From Nanobdellota archaeon (GTDB lineage: Archaea > Nanobdellota > Nanobdellia > Pacearchaeales > GW2011-AR1), in assembly GCA_018817905.1 (NCBI GenBank), contig JAHISS010000076.1:1-7071 (forward strand): a stretch of DNA of 7,071 bases. The letters run 5' to 3'. The position numbers and the translations under genes are program-made. Numbering within the stretch: the first letter of the stretch is position 1; each line of letters begins with the position of its first letter. A model generated the notes under the pieces. That model had not been told where the DNA came from. It searched no databases and was given only the letters and a program-made list of their open reading frames with translations. Shown here one piece after another: positions 1 to 4,919 of the stretch.

Positions 1-1
1 A

Positions 2-379
2 GGTGGAGAATCTGGCGGTTCTTTATTCAACAAAGTTATTTATACAATTTCTAAAAATGTAAGTTCGTTTTCAGGGATTACTTTTTTTGCAGATGGTTGT
101 ATTTGGACGATTGCTTTTGAAGATGGTTCTGTGTTTACTGGCAGAATTCCGAGTTCTTATACTGGAAGTGCTTCATGCAGTTATCCAAATTGTTTAGAAG
201 TGGAGTTATTTGACGCTTATCAAGTTGCAGTGTGCGAGCTTTTGAAAGAACTTGATTTTGATGACGATGGGTTGATTGATGTTTCAATTACTGGAGATGA
301 TTTGCAGATGGGTGCTACTGCGATTTCAGGAATCCCTTTTCCATGGTCTACAAATGTGCAGGTGAGAAGATGGGCTTGA
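2..379 (+). CDS. C-terminal part of a secreted/surface protein with a calcium-loop motif (5' end outside window)
   Basis: The frame is open from base 2 to a TGA at 377-379 (125 residues), so the gene starts before the window; the internal GTG at 131 need not be the start. The product is rich in Gly, Ser and Thr. Three cysteines lie in the middle and one near the start. A clear DxDxDGxxD loop (DFDDDGLID, bases 254-280) resembles the calcium-binding loops of dockerin and thrombospondin type 3 repeats. No signal peptide is visible because the N-terminus is missing. The stop overlaps the next gene by 10 bases, so the two are probably co-transcribed and functionally linked. Seen: open frame, loop, overlap. 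Inferred: extracellular location and calcium binding. I do not recognise the family. Confidence 0.75.
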   Translation, partial: GGESGGSLFNKVIYTISKNVSSFSGITFFADGCIWTIAFEDGSVFTGRIPSSYTGSASCSYPNCLEVELFDAYQVAVCELLKELDFDDDGLIDVSITGDDLQMGATAISGIPFPWSTNVQVRRWA

Positions 380-1284
380 ACAAAAAAGGGATTTTTTTTA
401 TGATGCTGACGATTATTTTATTGTCTTTGTTTCTTATTTCTTCGACGTTTCTTTCAGCTTATGCGATGCGGAAAAGTGTGCAGAAGAGGGTAGAGAGTTT
501 GAGTGATTTTGTTTCTGAGACAGAAGAGGATTTAGAAAGGCAGATTTTTGTTTTTGGGTTTAGAACAATATTTCTTATTCAGGGAAAAATAGTCGATACG
601 GGGCAGCCTTCTTCTTCAGTGAGGGATATTTTTCAAGAGGCGTTTTTTAATCAGACGATAAATGATGAAATACAGCCGCTGCTGATAGATGCGTCGTTTG
701 TTGATATTGTTGAGCGGATACAGAACAGGGCGGGAATAGTAAGCGCTAATGTTAGTTTTTCAAATCCGATTATAAATATTACGCAGGACGACCCTTGGAA
801 TTTGAAAGTTACTTTTACATCTGATTTTTTTGTTGAAGACGGAAACCATTTGGCTTCTTGGAACAAGACGCTTGTTTCTACGACTTATATTTCAATTGAG
901 AATTTTACTGACCCTGTTTATACTCGGGAGACAAACAATGAGTGGAATCCTTATATTGTTCGGACGCCGTTTACTAACTTTACTTTAGATAATTTGACTG
1001 ACCAAGTTGAGAACACTTATTACAAGGAACATGTTGGTGCGCCGAGTTTTATTGACAGGTTGGAAGGGAACTTTGATCCTCCTGGTGACGGGGCTAATGG
1101 AATTGAGTCGTTGGTTTATCTGCCTAATCCTGTTTTAGGGGGTTCGCTGGATAAATCTGTTGTTGATTATATTTATTTTTCAAGTTTGGATCCTGTTGAT
1201 ACGTGTCAAATTGTAGGAATGCCGTCGTGGTTTAGGTTGGATCCTGGCCATACTGGAGAGTACGGTGCTGTTTGTGTTGAATGA
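370..1284 (+). CDS. Membrane-anchored, sequon-rich surface protein of unknown function
   Basis: The protein has 304 residues. I chose ATG 370 over ATG 343 because GGTGAG lies at 361-366, just upstream, and because residues 1-7 (MGLNKKG) then form a compact charged head before one hydrophobic segment (about 8-31). The head ends in KKG, reminiscent of prepilin leaders, but no glutamate follows at +5. The rest is predicted extracellular: an amphipathic region (about 35-70), then a Ser/Thr/Asn-rich body. Seven N-X-S/T sequons lie at N94, 127, 136, 165, 178, 203 and 208, suggesting N-glycosylation. Cys279 and Cys302 may form a C-terminal disulfide. It overlaps the preceding secreted-protein gene by 10 bases, consistent with one operon. 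I infer a surface or pilus-associated role. No enzymatic motif is visible and the family is not recognised. Confidence 0.8.
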   Translation: MGLNKKGIFFMMLTIILLSLFLISSTFLSAYAMRKSVQKRVESLSDFVSETEEDLERQIFVFGFRTIFLIQGKIVDTGQPSSSVRDIFQEAFFNQTINDEIQPLLIDASFVDIVERIQNRAGIVSANVSFSNPIINITQDDPWNLKVTFTSDFFVEDGNHLASWNKTLVSTTYISIENFTDPVYTRETNNEWNPYIVRTPFTNFTLDNLTDQVENTYYKEHVGAPSFIDRLEGNFDPPGDGANGIESLVYLPNPVLGGSLDKSVVDYIYFSSLDPVDTCQIVGMPSWFRLDPGHTGEYGAVCVE

Positions 1285-1349
1285 TTAAGTCATAAATCCT
1301 AACGGTTGGTTTAAGGACGAGGAAATTTTGTATTTAATCGAAAAGAAAT

Positions 1350-1369
1350 CCCAACAGCTTACTGATGGG
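1350..1369. other. Hairpin 1 (CAG-CTTA-CTG core)
   Basis: CCCA (1350-1353) pairs with TGGG (1366-1369). Inside, CAG pairs with CTG around a CTTA tetraloop, with an A-A mismatch between the two helices. It resembles hairpin 2 about 100 bp downstream, so the pair may belong to a structured RNA or to mobile-element debris. Confidence 0.4.
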
Positions 1370-1454
1370 TAAATGCTGCCGCCCCGCTTTAAGATTATCA
1401 TATAAACCAGAGTCGATTGGGATATATGTTGTTGATGACTGTCTTTTGATTTTT

Positions 1455-1487
1455 GAAGCCCCGCAGCTTGCTGCGATTGGGATCTTC
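1455..1487. other. Hairpin 2 (CGCAG-CTTG-CTGCG core)
   Basis: CGCAG (1462-1466) pairs with CTGCG (1471-1475) around CTTG. An outer CCC/GGG helix and a GAAG (1455-1458) / CTTC (1484-1487) helix extend it with an internal loop. The core matches hairpin 1. The 10-mer CGATTGGGAT on its 3' side (1474-1483) also occurs at 1414-1423. It is not followed by a T tract, so a simple terminator is unlikely. Confidence 0.45.
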
Positions 1488-1596
1488 ACTTATTATCAAT
1501 TTTTAATGGCAAGCCCAGAATTAATAATAAAATCAATCAGGATTATAGTGTTGGTTGAATTTTGGGATAATGACTGGGTTGGGATTTTGCGATAAT
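1484..1596 (+). repeat. Dispersed repeat copy A with two submotifs
   Basis: The segment CTTCACTT...TTAATAATAAAATCAATCAGG (to 1541) matches the 3' half of copies B and C. It is followed by two close direct copies of a GGTTG-ATTTTGxGATAAT motif (submotif cores 1559-1571 and 1584-1596, 25 bp apart). A further G-rich stretch runs to the 3' edge of the cysteine-rich protein gene. The 5' AT box seen in the other copies is poorly preserved here. Confidence 0.55.
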
Positions 1597-1623
1597 TTTT
1601 TGGAGTGGGCTGGATGACTTATT

Positions 1624-2211
1624 TTAGCAAACTTCTTTTTCCGGGATTTGTAATTTATTGAAAGAACAGTGGAAATCTTTGTCAGCGGTTTCGCCTTGAA
1701 TGTTGAAAGTCGTTGAGAAGATTTTAAAGTTTTTTGGGGAGATGACGTGAGAATCTGACGCGCTTTCGATTGTGCTTTCCCCTTCAATCAAATTAAACTG
1801 GATTTCAAACAAGCCAGTTGTTTCAAAGTCAAGGTTGGTTACTTTTAGCGAACATTCAACTGTTTTGTCAACGCAGATTTCTTCTTGATAAGTGCTGCAT
1901 GTTTGGGTTGTCTGGGAATTTTTCAAGCTGTAGGAAATTTGTTGTAAGGAACAGGATGGGGTTGTTGGGGAAGTTTGCTCAGATGTTTCAGAACTGTCTT
2001 CTGAACTTCCTTCAGAACTGTCGGTGTTTGCAGGATTGGAATTTTGGTTTTCTTCAGGGTTTTCATTGTCAGCTGGGGAGAAAAATTTTTCTTCTTCTGA
2101 AGGTTCATTTCCGTAGTAGTTGATGATTTTGTTAGTTGTTTTTATTCCTGAGAATAATAAAATTATTGCAAACGCGATGATGGCGATTAAAGCGAGGGGG
2201 ATTTTGTTCAT
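1624..2211 (-). CDS. Small single-span membrane protein with a six-cysteine extracellular domain
   Basis: The protein has 195 residues. A short N-terminus leads into one hydrophobic helix (about 4-22), with no lipobox or class III motif, so it probably stays as a membrane anchor. Residues 33-85 are a low-complexity Glu/Ser/Thr/Asn/Pro linker typical of a cell-surface stalk. The C-terminal domain (about 87-195) has alternating hydrophobic residues suggesting a beta-sandwich. Its six cysteines (87, 105, 113, 120, 182, 195) could form three disulfides, and Cys195 is the last residue. The start is supported by a TTTATAAA box centred 25 bases upstream of the ATG, implying a leaderless mRNA. It converges with the sequon-rich surface protein gene. 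Function and family are not recognised. Confidence 0.75.
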   Translation of the reverse strand: MNKIPLALIAIIAFAIILLFSGIKTTNKIINYYGNEPSEEEKFFSPADNENPEENQNSNPANTDSSEGSSEDSSETSEQTSPTTPSCSLQQISYSLKNSQTTQTCSTYQEEICVDKTVECSLKVTNLDFETTGLFEIQFNLIEGESTIESASDSHVISPKNFKIFSTTFNIQGETADKDFHCSFNKLQIPEKEVC

Positions 2212-2232
2212 TGTTGTATTAGTTTTTGGATT

Positions 2233-2240
2233 TTTATAAA
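2233..2240 (-). promoter_or_regulatory. TATA box of the six-cysteine protein gene
   Basis: TTTATAAA is centred 25 bases upstream of the A of the ATG at 2211 on the minus strand, the spacing expected of an archaeal TATA box with transcription starting at or next to the ATG. The BRE region (about 2241-2247) is immediately followed by the flanking duplication of the MITE-like element. Confidence 0.7.
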
Positions 2241-2255
2241 GTTATCTTTCTAAGG

Positions 2256-2375
2256 GGCTTTGTCGAAAAAGTGGACGGTTATCTTCCCCACCTACCGTCC
2301 ACCCTCCGCCCACCCGAGCGATATGCAATTAAATTATCGTTCCAAAAATTGCATATCGAGATTTTCAACAAAGCC
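2256..2375. mobile_element. MITE-like element, 120 bp, with terminal inverted repeats
   Basis: The left end GGCTTTGTCGAAAA (from 2256) and the right end ATTTTCAACAAAGCC (2361-2375) are inverted repeats differing at about one position over 14. Both ends are flanked by the direct repeat TTTCTAAGG (2247-2255 and 2376-2384), a likely target-site duplication of 8-9 bp. There is no room for a transposase. The interior has two perfect hairpins: GTGGACGGT/ACCGTCCAC (2271-2279 with 2294-2302) and a 12-bp stem CGATATGCAATT (2319-2330 with 2347-2358). GG-starting ends with 8-9 bp duplications occur in DDE families such as IS1595, IS6 and IS1. An IS1595-type transposase fragment lies at the window end, but a link is inference. 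Confidence 0.8.
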
Positions 2376-2433
2376 TTTCTAAGGATTGGTCTGTATTCTA
2401 TTGAATGCGGGTTGCTGGAGAGTTTACAATTTT

Positions 2434-2979
2434 CTATCCATTAATTATCTCTCCACATTTATTGACAAAGTCGTAAGCATCTTTTTTTATTTTTTCTGCA
2501 ATAGATTTTGTTGTCTGTTTTGTTATGCTATATTGAGCGATTTCTCTTTTATGTCTTGCTTCAGATAGCTTTTCAATTTCTTCTTTGTGAAACATTGCTG
2601 ATTTGAGCAACATTAAAATATCTTCATCTAAAATTTTCTTTTTAACAAAAAATTCTTCTAAAACACAGAAGGTTGCTGTATGGTTCTTACTTCTATAACC
2701 GATTTTAGCAAGTAGCGAGATTGCAGCAGTGTACATTGCATAATACCCAGTTATGACAACCCACTCGTAAGTTGAATATTCTTCGGGAATATCGTGTTTT
2801 TTCCTAAACGTTTTATCATTTTGAAGTTCATCTAATATTTTTAATGTAATAAGATTATTTTTTGCTTTGGCTAAATATTCATCTGCCAATCTTTTGACAG
2901 TTTCATCTTTAATCAGACGTTCTTTTTTCATGTAAAACTTTAAATTTTTCATTACATCAACGGCAAGATACTTCGGCAT
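2434..2979 (-). CDS. HEPN domain protein (UPF0332-like), putative toxin of an MNT/HEPN pair
   Basis: The protein has 181 residues and is mostly helical. The signature GYYAMYTAAISLLAKIGYRS (about 78-97) followed by K-N-H and a VLEEFFVKK segment matches the conserved helices of archaeal HEPN/UPF0332 proteins. The C-terminal ARHKREIAQYS (141-151) sits where HEPN RNases carry their active site. HEPN partners of MNT nucleotidyltransferases are commonly RNase toxins that the MNT neutralises. Here the usual R-X4-6-H motif is not visible: R145 is followed four residues later by Y150, and H143 is misplaced, so activity is uncertain. The start is also uncertain. ATG 2979 is the longest; ATG 2952 (M10, MKNLKFYMKK) is plausible, since the upstream bases may derive from a mobile element. 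The MNT partner lies 155 bp upstream. Confidence 0.8.
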   Translation of the reverse strand: MPKYLAVDVMKNLKFYMKKERLIKDETVKRLADEYLAKAKNNLITLKILDELQNDKTFRKKHDIPEEYSTYEWVVITGYYAMYTAAISLLAKIGYRSKNHTATFCVLEEFFVKKKILDEDILMLLKSAMFHKEEIEKLSEARHKREIAQYSITKQTTKSIAEKIKKDAYDFVNKCGEIING

Positions 2980-3134
2980 TTAAGCCGAGCGAGGAATTGC
3001 TGTCCCCGATGTTTAATTGATGATTAATGAATCTAAGATAATTAATTACTAAATCTCTTTTTTGTGGGTTTGGTGCTTCTGTTAACATTTTTTTGTTTTG
3101 GTTCCTGATACCTCACCCTTTAGGGCGGGGGAGT
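2980..3134 (+). mobile_element. Possible decayed IS200/IS605-family right end
   Basis: The 155-bp gap between the MNT and HEPN genes ends in an imperfect hairpin. CCTC-A-CCC (3111-3118) pairs with GGG-C-GGGG (3123-3130) around TTTA, followed by a GTTCA edge at 3133-3137. A CACCC-TTTA-GGG(C/T)GGGG hairpin next to TTCA is typical, to my knowledge, of the 3' end of archaeal and bacterial IS200/IS605 (tnpB/omega-RNA) elements. A second small hairpin, TCGGC/GCCGA (2972-2985), lies at the other side. No tnpA or tnpB coding is left. It could also be an unrelated intergenic hairpin. Confidence 0.4.
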
Positions 3135-3734
3135 TCATTTTAGGTATGCGTAAAAGTAAAAGAGTTCATAACCCTTAAATATCAGCCCGTAGTCTATCAG
3201 GTCATCCCAGAATTGTCTATTTTCTTTTTTAATTTTTGTAAACTCTGATTTCGATATTAGAACCGGGGCAAATTCGAGATTTGTTTCATACCTCAATCCT
3301 TTTATTTTACTTTCCACTTTGTTTTTTTTAGAACTTACACAAAGTACGTCAACGTCACTTTTTTTTGCTGGACTTCCTTTTGCATAACTTCCAAATATCG
3401 CTAAAAAATCAATGCTATCTTCTTCGATTTTTGATAATGCTCTGTAAATCTCGCCATACTTTTTTTCAAATTTTTCTTTTTTTTCGTTTGCGTAGAGAAT
3501 AAATGCAATTCTTATTTTCTCTTTTGTAAAATCCAAAGAATAAACAAGGGTTTTTCCGAACTTTTTTTTGAAAAGCAATTTTTTGTCAGCTAACTGCTTC
3601 ATTATCCTATGGACCGGTTCGTAAGACAGGTTAGTCCTTTCTTGGATTATTTTGAGTGTAATCTCTTTTCCTTCTGGAAAAAAATTGCTTAATACATTTA
3701 GCTCGTTTTCTGATAATTTTATCGTATCTGTCAT
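3135..3734 (-). CDS. Winged-helix plus MNT-type nucleotidyltransferase, putative antitoxin of the HEPN pair
   Basis: The protein has 199 residues. Residues 1-65 form a winged helix-turn-helix (ELNVLSNFF..., then a recognition helix near YEPVHRIMKQL, then a wing). Residues 105-160 carry the minimal nucleotidyltransferase core: GSYAKG (115-120), SDVDV with D127 and D129 (126-130), and E154 as the probable third carboxylate. MNT proteins adjacent to HEPN toxins act as antitoxins, in studied cases by transferring AMP to the toxin. The fused HTH suggests it also autoregulates the locus. The tail (FYAYLK) runs into the putative IS200/IS605 edge, so the last few residues may be insertion-derived. 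The upstream region carries a TATA-like box and inverted repeats. Identification as a nucleotidyltransferase is firm; the toxin-antitoxin role is inferred from context. Confidence 0.85.
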   Translation of the reverse strand: MTDTIKLSENELNVLSNFFPEGKEITLKIIQERTNLSYEPVHRIMKQLADKKLLFKKKFGKTLVYSLDFTKEKIRIAFILYANEKKEKFEKKYGEIYRALSKIEEDSIDFLAIFGSYAKGSPAKKSDVDVLCVSSKKNKVESKIKGLRYETNLEFAPVLISKSEFTKIKKENRQFWDDLIDYGLIFKGYELFYFYAYLK

Positions 3735-3738
3735 TTTG

Positions 3739-3784
3739 TATTATTGTTTATCCAATAATATGATTGGTATGCCAATATTTAAAT
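3739..3784 (-). promoter_or_regulatory. Promoter and candidate operator of the MNT/HEPN locus
   Basis: TATTTAAAT (3776-3784) lies about 45 bases before the ATG and can serve as TATA box with a leader of about 20 bases. Between it and the gene are TATTATTG (3739-3746) facing CAATAATA (3753-3760), and a series CCAAT (3752), ATTGG (3763), CCAAT (3772) spaced about one helical turn. This is suitable for binding by the winged helix of the MNT protein. The binding is inferred. Confidence 0.45.
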
Positions 3785-3828
3785 GTTGCGGATATTGTTT
3801 GGATTTGCGGATAATTATTTGGTTGGTT

Positions 3829-3846
3829 GGGGCTGGGCGGGTTGGG
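3829..3846 (+). other. G-quadruplex motif 1
   Basis: Four G runs of at least three (GGGG, GGG, GGG, GGG) are separated by loops of 2, 1 and 2 bases (CT, C, TT), a canonical parallel-type quadruplex sequence on the plus strand. It is preceded by GGTTGGTT and followed 14 bp later by another G-rich stretch (3860-3881) with mostly two-G runs. Confidence 0.75.
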
Positions 3847-3879
3847 TAAATTGTTTGTTGGTTGGGGATGGTGACTTGG

Positions 3880-3949
3880 GGTATTTAATTTTTGAAAAAA
3901 TAGTTTCACTTCAAACCAACTCATTAGATTAATAATAAAACCAATCGGG
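3880..3949 (+). repeat. Dispersed repeat copy B (about 70 bp AT-rich box)
   Basis: It starts GGTATTTAATTTTTG, continues with AAAAAATAGTTTCA, and ends AATAATAAAACCAATCGGG. It aligns along its whole length with copy C 134-136 bp downstream and with copy D near the window end. It is followed by an AGTTTTGGATAAT submotif (3962-3974). Confidence 0.7.
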
Positions 3950-4015
3950 TAATATTAACTGAGTTTTGGATAATATCGGATTAGTTGGATTTGTGGAGGT
4001 GGCGGGGTAACTCAA

Positions 4016-4083
4016 GGTATATAATCTTTAAAAAAATAGTTGCAATCATAGCCAATCCCCAATCAATAATAAAATAAATCAGG
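4016..4083 (+). repeat. Dispersed repeat copy C (about 70 bp AT-rich box)
   Basis: It starts GGTATATAATCTTT, continues with AAAAAAATAGTTGCAATCA, and ends AATAATAAAATAAATCAGG. The AATAATAAAA core lies exactly 134 bp after that of copy B, giving a tandem arrangement. The left part looks like a TATA element (TATATAAT), but no gene follows at a suitable distance. It is followed by ATTTTGTGATAAC (4101-4113). Confidence 0.7.
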
Positions 4084-4149
4084 AGCATAGAGTGATTTGG
4101 ATTTTGTGATAACTGTTAGGGGTTGGGGATGGTGATTTGTTGGTTGGTT

Positions 4150-4169
4150 GGGGCGGGGGCGGGTTGGGG
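4150..4169 (+). other. G-quadruplex motif 2
   Basis: Four G runs (4, 5, 3 and 4 guanines) are separated by loops C, C and TT, an even stronger canonical quadruplex than motif 1. Its flank GGTTGGTT is shared with motif 1. It lies about 90 bp upstream of the pilin promoter, on the pilin coding strand. Confidence 0.8.
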
Positions 4170-4243
4170 TGACTTGAACAAAAAATATTTTTTGTTTAAT
4201 ATTTACGCAAATTGTGGACGGTATTTTATTTTTTGTTAATTTT

Positions 4244-4316
4244 GGGGAAAAGATAAGTTTTATAAAGTCGTTATTCTTTTAGAAAGCAGTTTATTTATTA
4301 AAAGCAAAAAGGAGGT
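4244..4316 (+). promoter_or_regulatory. Pilin promoter and ribosome binding site
   Basis: An A-rich BRE-like stretch (GGGGAAAAGATAAG, from 4244) precedes the TATA box TTTTATAAA (4258-4266), predicting a start near 4287-4290 and a leader of about 30 bases. The leader carries a strong Shine-Dalgarno GGAGGT (4311-4316), 4 bases before the ATG. This contrasts with the apparently leaderless genes elsewhere in the window and suggests high, Shine-Dalgarno-driven expression. Confidence 0.8.
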
Positions 4317-4320
4317 AAAG

Positions 4321-4800
4321 ATGAAAAGAAAAGGACAAGCAGCTATGGAGTTTTTGATGACTTATGGTTGGGCTATTTTAGCAGCGATAATTGTTATCGG
4401 AGTTTTGGCTATATACTTTAGGCCGAGTTCGCTGGTAACTAACCAAGTTGTTGTGACTGCTCCGTTTTATGGAGTTGGGGTTACAATCAACGCAACTTCA
4501 ATTCTGGTAGAAGCTAAGAATAATGGTGGAGAGACAATTAACGTAACATCAGCTACTTTAGTTTTTAATTCCCCAAGCACTGCGGCATGTGTTGGTGTGC
4601 CTTTAACAGAACGGTCGATTAACATTAATCCTGGTGTAGCACAAGTTTTCCACTTCACTACGAATGCTGCTGGCACGGCTACTCCATGTGGAATGACTAA
4701 AGGAAACACAGTTAACGCGGACATAACAATTTCATACACAGGACCTGGAGGTTCATTGCCGTTGCAGTCAACTGGAACTGTTTCTGGAAAAGTAGCGTAG
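4321..4800 (+). CDS. Archaeal pilin-like protein with class III signal peptide
   Basis: The protein has 159 residues. The N-terminus MKRKG-QAAMEFLMTYGWAIL is a canonical class III signal peptide: basic head, cleavage expected after G5, Gln as +1 and glutamate E10 at +5, followed by a hydrophobic helix to about residue 33. Such precursors are cut by an EppA/PibD-type prepilin peptidase, and the helix packs into the filament core. The mature body is rich in Thr, Val, Asn and Gly with beta-strand alternation. C90 and C123 are a likely disulfide, and N57 and N74 are N-glycosylation sequons. It stands alone, with its own strong promoter and Shine-Dalgarno and a T-rich terminator behind it, and no pilus assembly ATPase is nearby. 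Pilin-type processing is firm; the kind of filament is unknown. Confidence 0.9.
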   Translation: MKRKGQAAMEFLMTYGWAILAAIIVIGVLAIYFRPSSLVTNQVVVTAPFYGVGVTINATSILVEAKNNGGETINVTSATLVFNSPSTAACVGVPLTERSININPGVAQVFHFTTNAAGTATPCGMTKGNTVNADITISYTGPGGSLPLQSTGTVSGKVA

Positions 4801-4806
4801 AATTAG

Positions 4807-4866
4807 TTTTTATTTTTTTATTTTTTCTTTAATTTATTGAAGGTTTTGTTTATTTTTTATTCTTTT
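4807..4866 (+). terminator. T-rich archaeal terminator after the pilin gene
   Basis: Several runs of 5-7 T residues follow the pilin stop within 60 bp (first at 4807-4830, again at 4853-4866) without a strong hairpin, as is typical of archaeal intrinsic termination. Confidence 0.65.
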
Positions 4867-4881
4867 AATTTTAGCGTGGGG

Positions 4882-4899
4882 AAAAGTCCGAAAAGTTTA
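4882..4899 (+). repeat. 18-bp direct repeat, left copy (promoter-like, orphan)
   Basis: AAAAGTCCGAAAAGTTTA is identical to bases 6278-6295, where it forms the BRE/TATA of the small antitoxin-like gene. Here no plus-strand gene follows, and a transcript starting about 25 bases on would run antisense into the AbiEii-type gene. Together the two copies bracket the AbiE-type operon. Confidence 0.65.
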
Positions 4900-4919
4900 A
4901 AGATATCTTCTTTTTAAAA

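Larger units (their letters stand above)
1285..1623. other. Convergent intergenic region with hairpins and a repeat
   Basis: This 339-bp gap separates two convergent genes. Its left part holds two related hairpins (1350-1369 and 1455-1487). Its right part holds copy A of the dispersed repeat and two ATTTTGxGATAAT submotifs. A short open frame (1289-1372, between two TAA codons) translates to a plausible-looking GWFKDEEILYLIEKK stretch but has no start codon, so it is at best a gene remnant. Confidence 0.6.
3735..4240. other. Divergent intergenic region: repeats and G-runs, no gene seen
   Basis: About 500 bp between the MNT gene and the pilin promoter hold no convincing coding frame; an open frame at 3652-3849 (+) is mostly antisense to the MNT gene. 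The region is built from alternating G-rich and AT-rich blocks: G-quadruplex motif 1, repeat B, a GGTGGCGGGG block, repeat C, then G-quadruplex motif 2. ATTTTGxGATAAT submotifs lie at 3803-3815, 3962-3974 and 4101-4113. Confidence 0.6.

Noticed and set aside
343..369. Upstream ATG at 343 for the sequon-rich surface protein
   Set aside because: It adds nine residues before a well-formed charged head and has no ribosome binding site, whereas ATG 370 has GGTGAG just upstream.
1380..1440. C/D-box small RNA suggested by TGATGA near 1432 and CTGA near 1362
   Set aside because: The order and spacing of the boxes do not make a C-D'-C'-D arrangement, and such short motifs are expected by chance.
1923..2123. 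Open frames overlapping the six-cysteine protein gene on both strands
   Set aside because: They are shadows of the low-complexity linker coding; the 195-aa frame has signal-anchor, linker and cysteine-domain logic and a matching promoter.
2226..2568. Plus-strand open frames across the MITE and HEPN 3' end
   Set aside because: They run through the element's inverted repeats or antisense to HEPN and have no coding character.
4016..4083. Repeat box C as an ordinary promoter
   Set aside because: It contains a TATA-like sequence, but no gene or conserved start follows at 20-30 bp; the pilin has its own promoter further on.
3700..4240. CRISPR array suspected from the periodic repeats B and C
   Set aside because: Only two tandem copies, imperfect identity, about 70-bp units and a 134-bp period; no short identical repeats with uniform spacers.
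3735..4240. Replication origin in the G-rich/AT-rich region
   Set aside because: No recognisable origin recognition boxes and no cdc6/orc1 gene in the window; alternating base composition alone is not enough.
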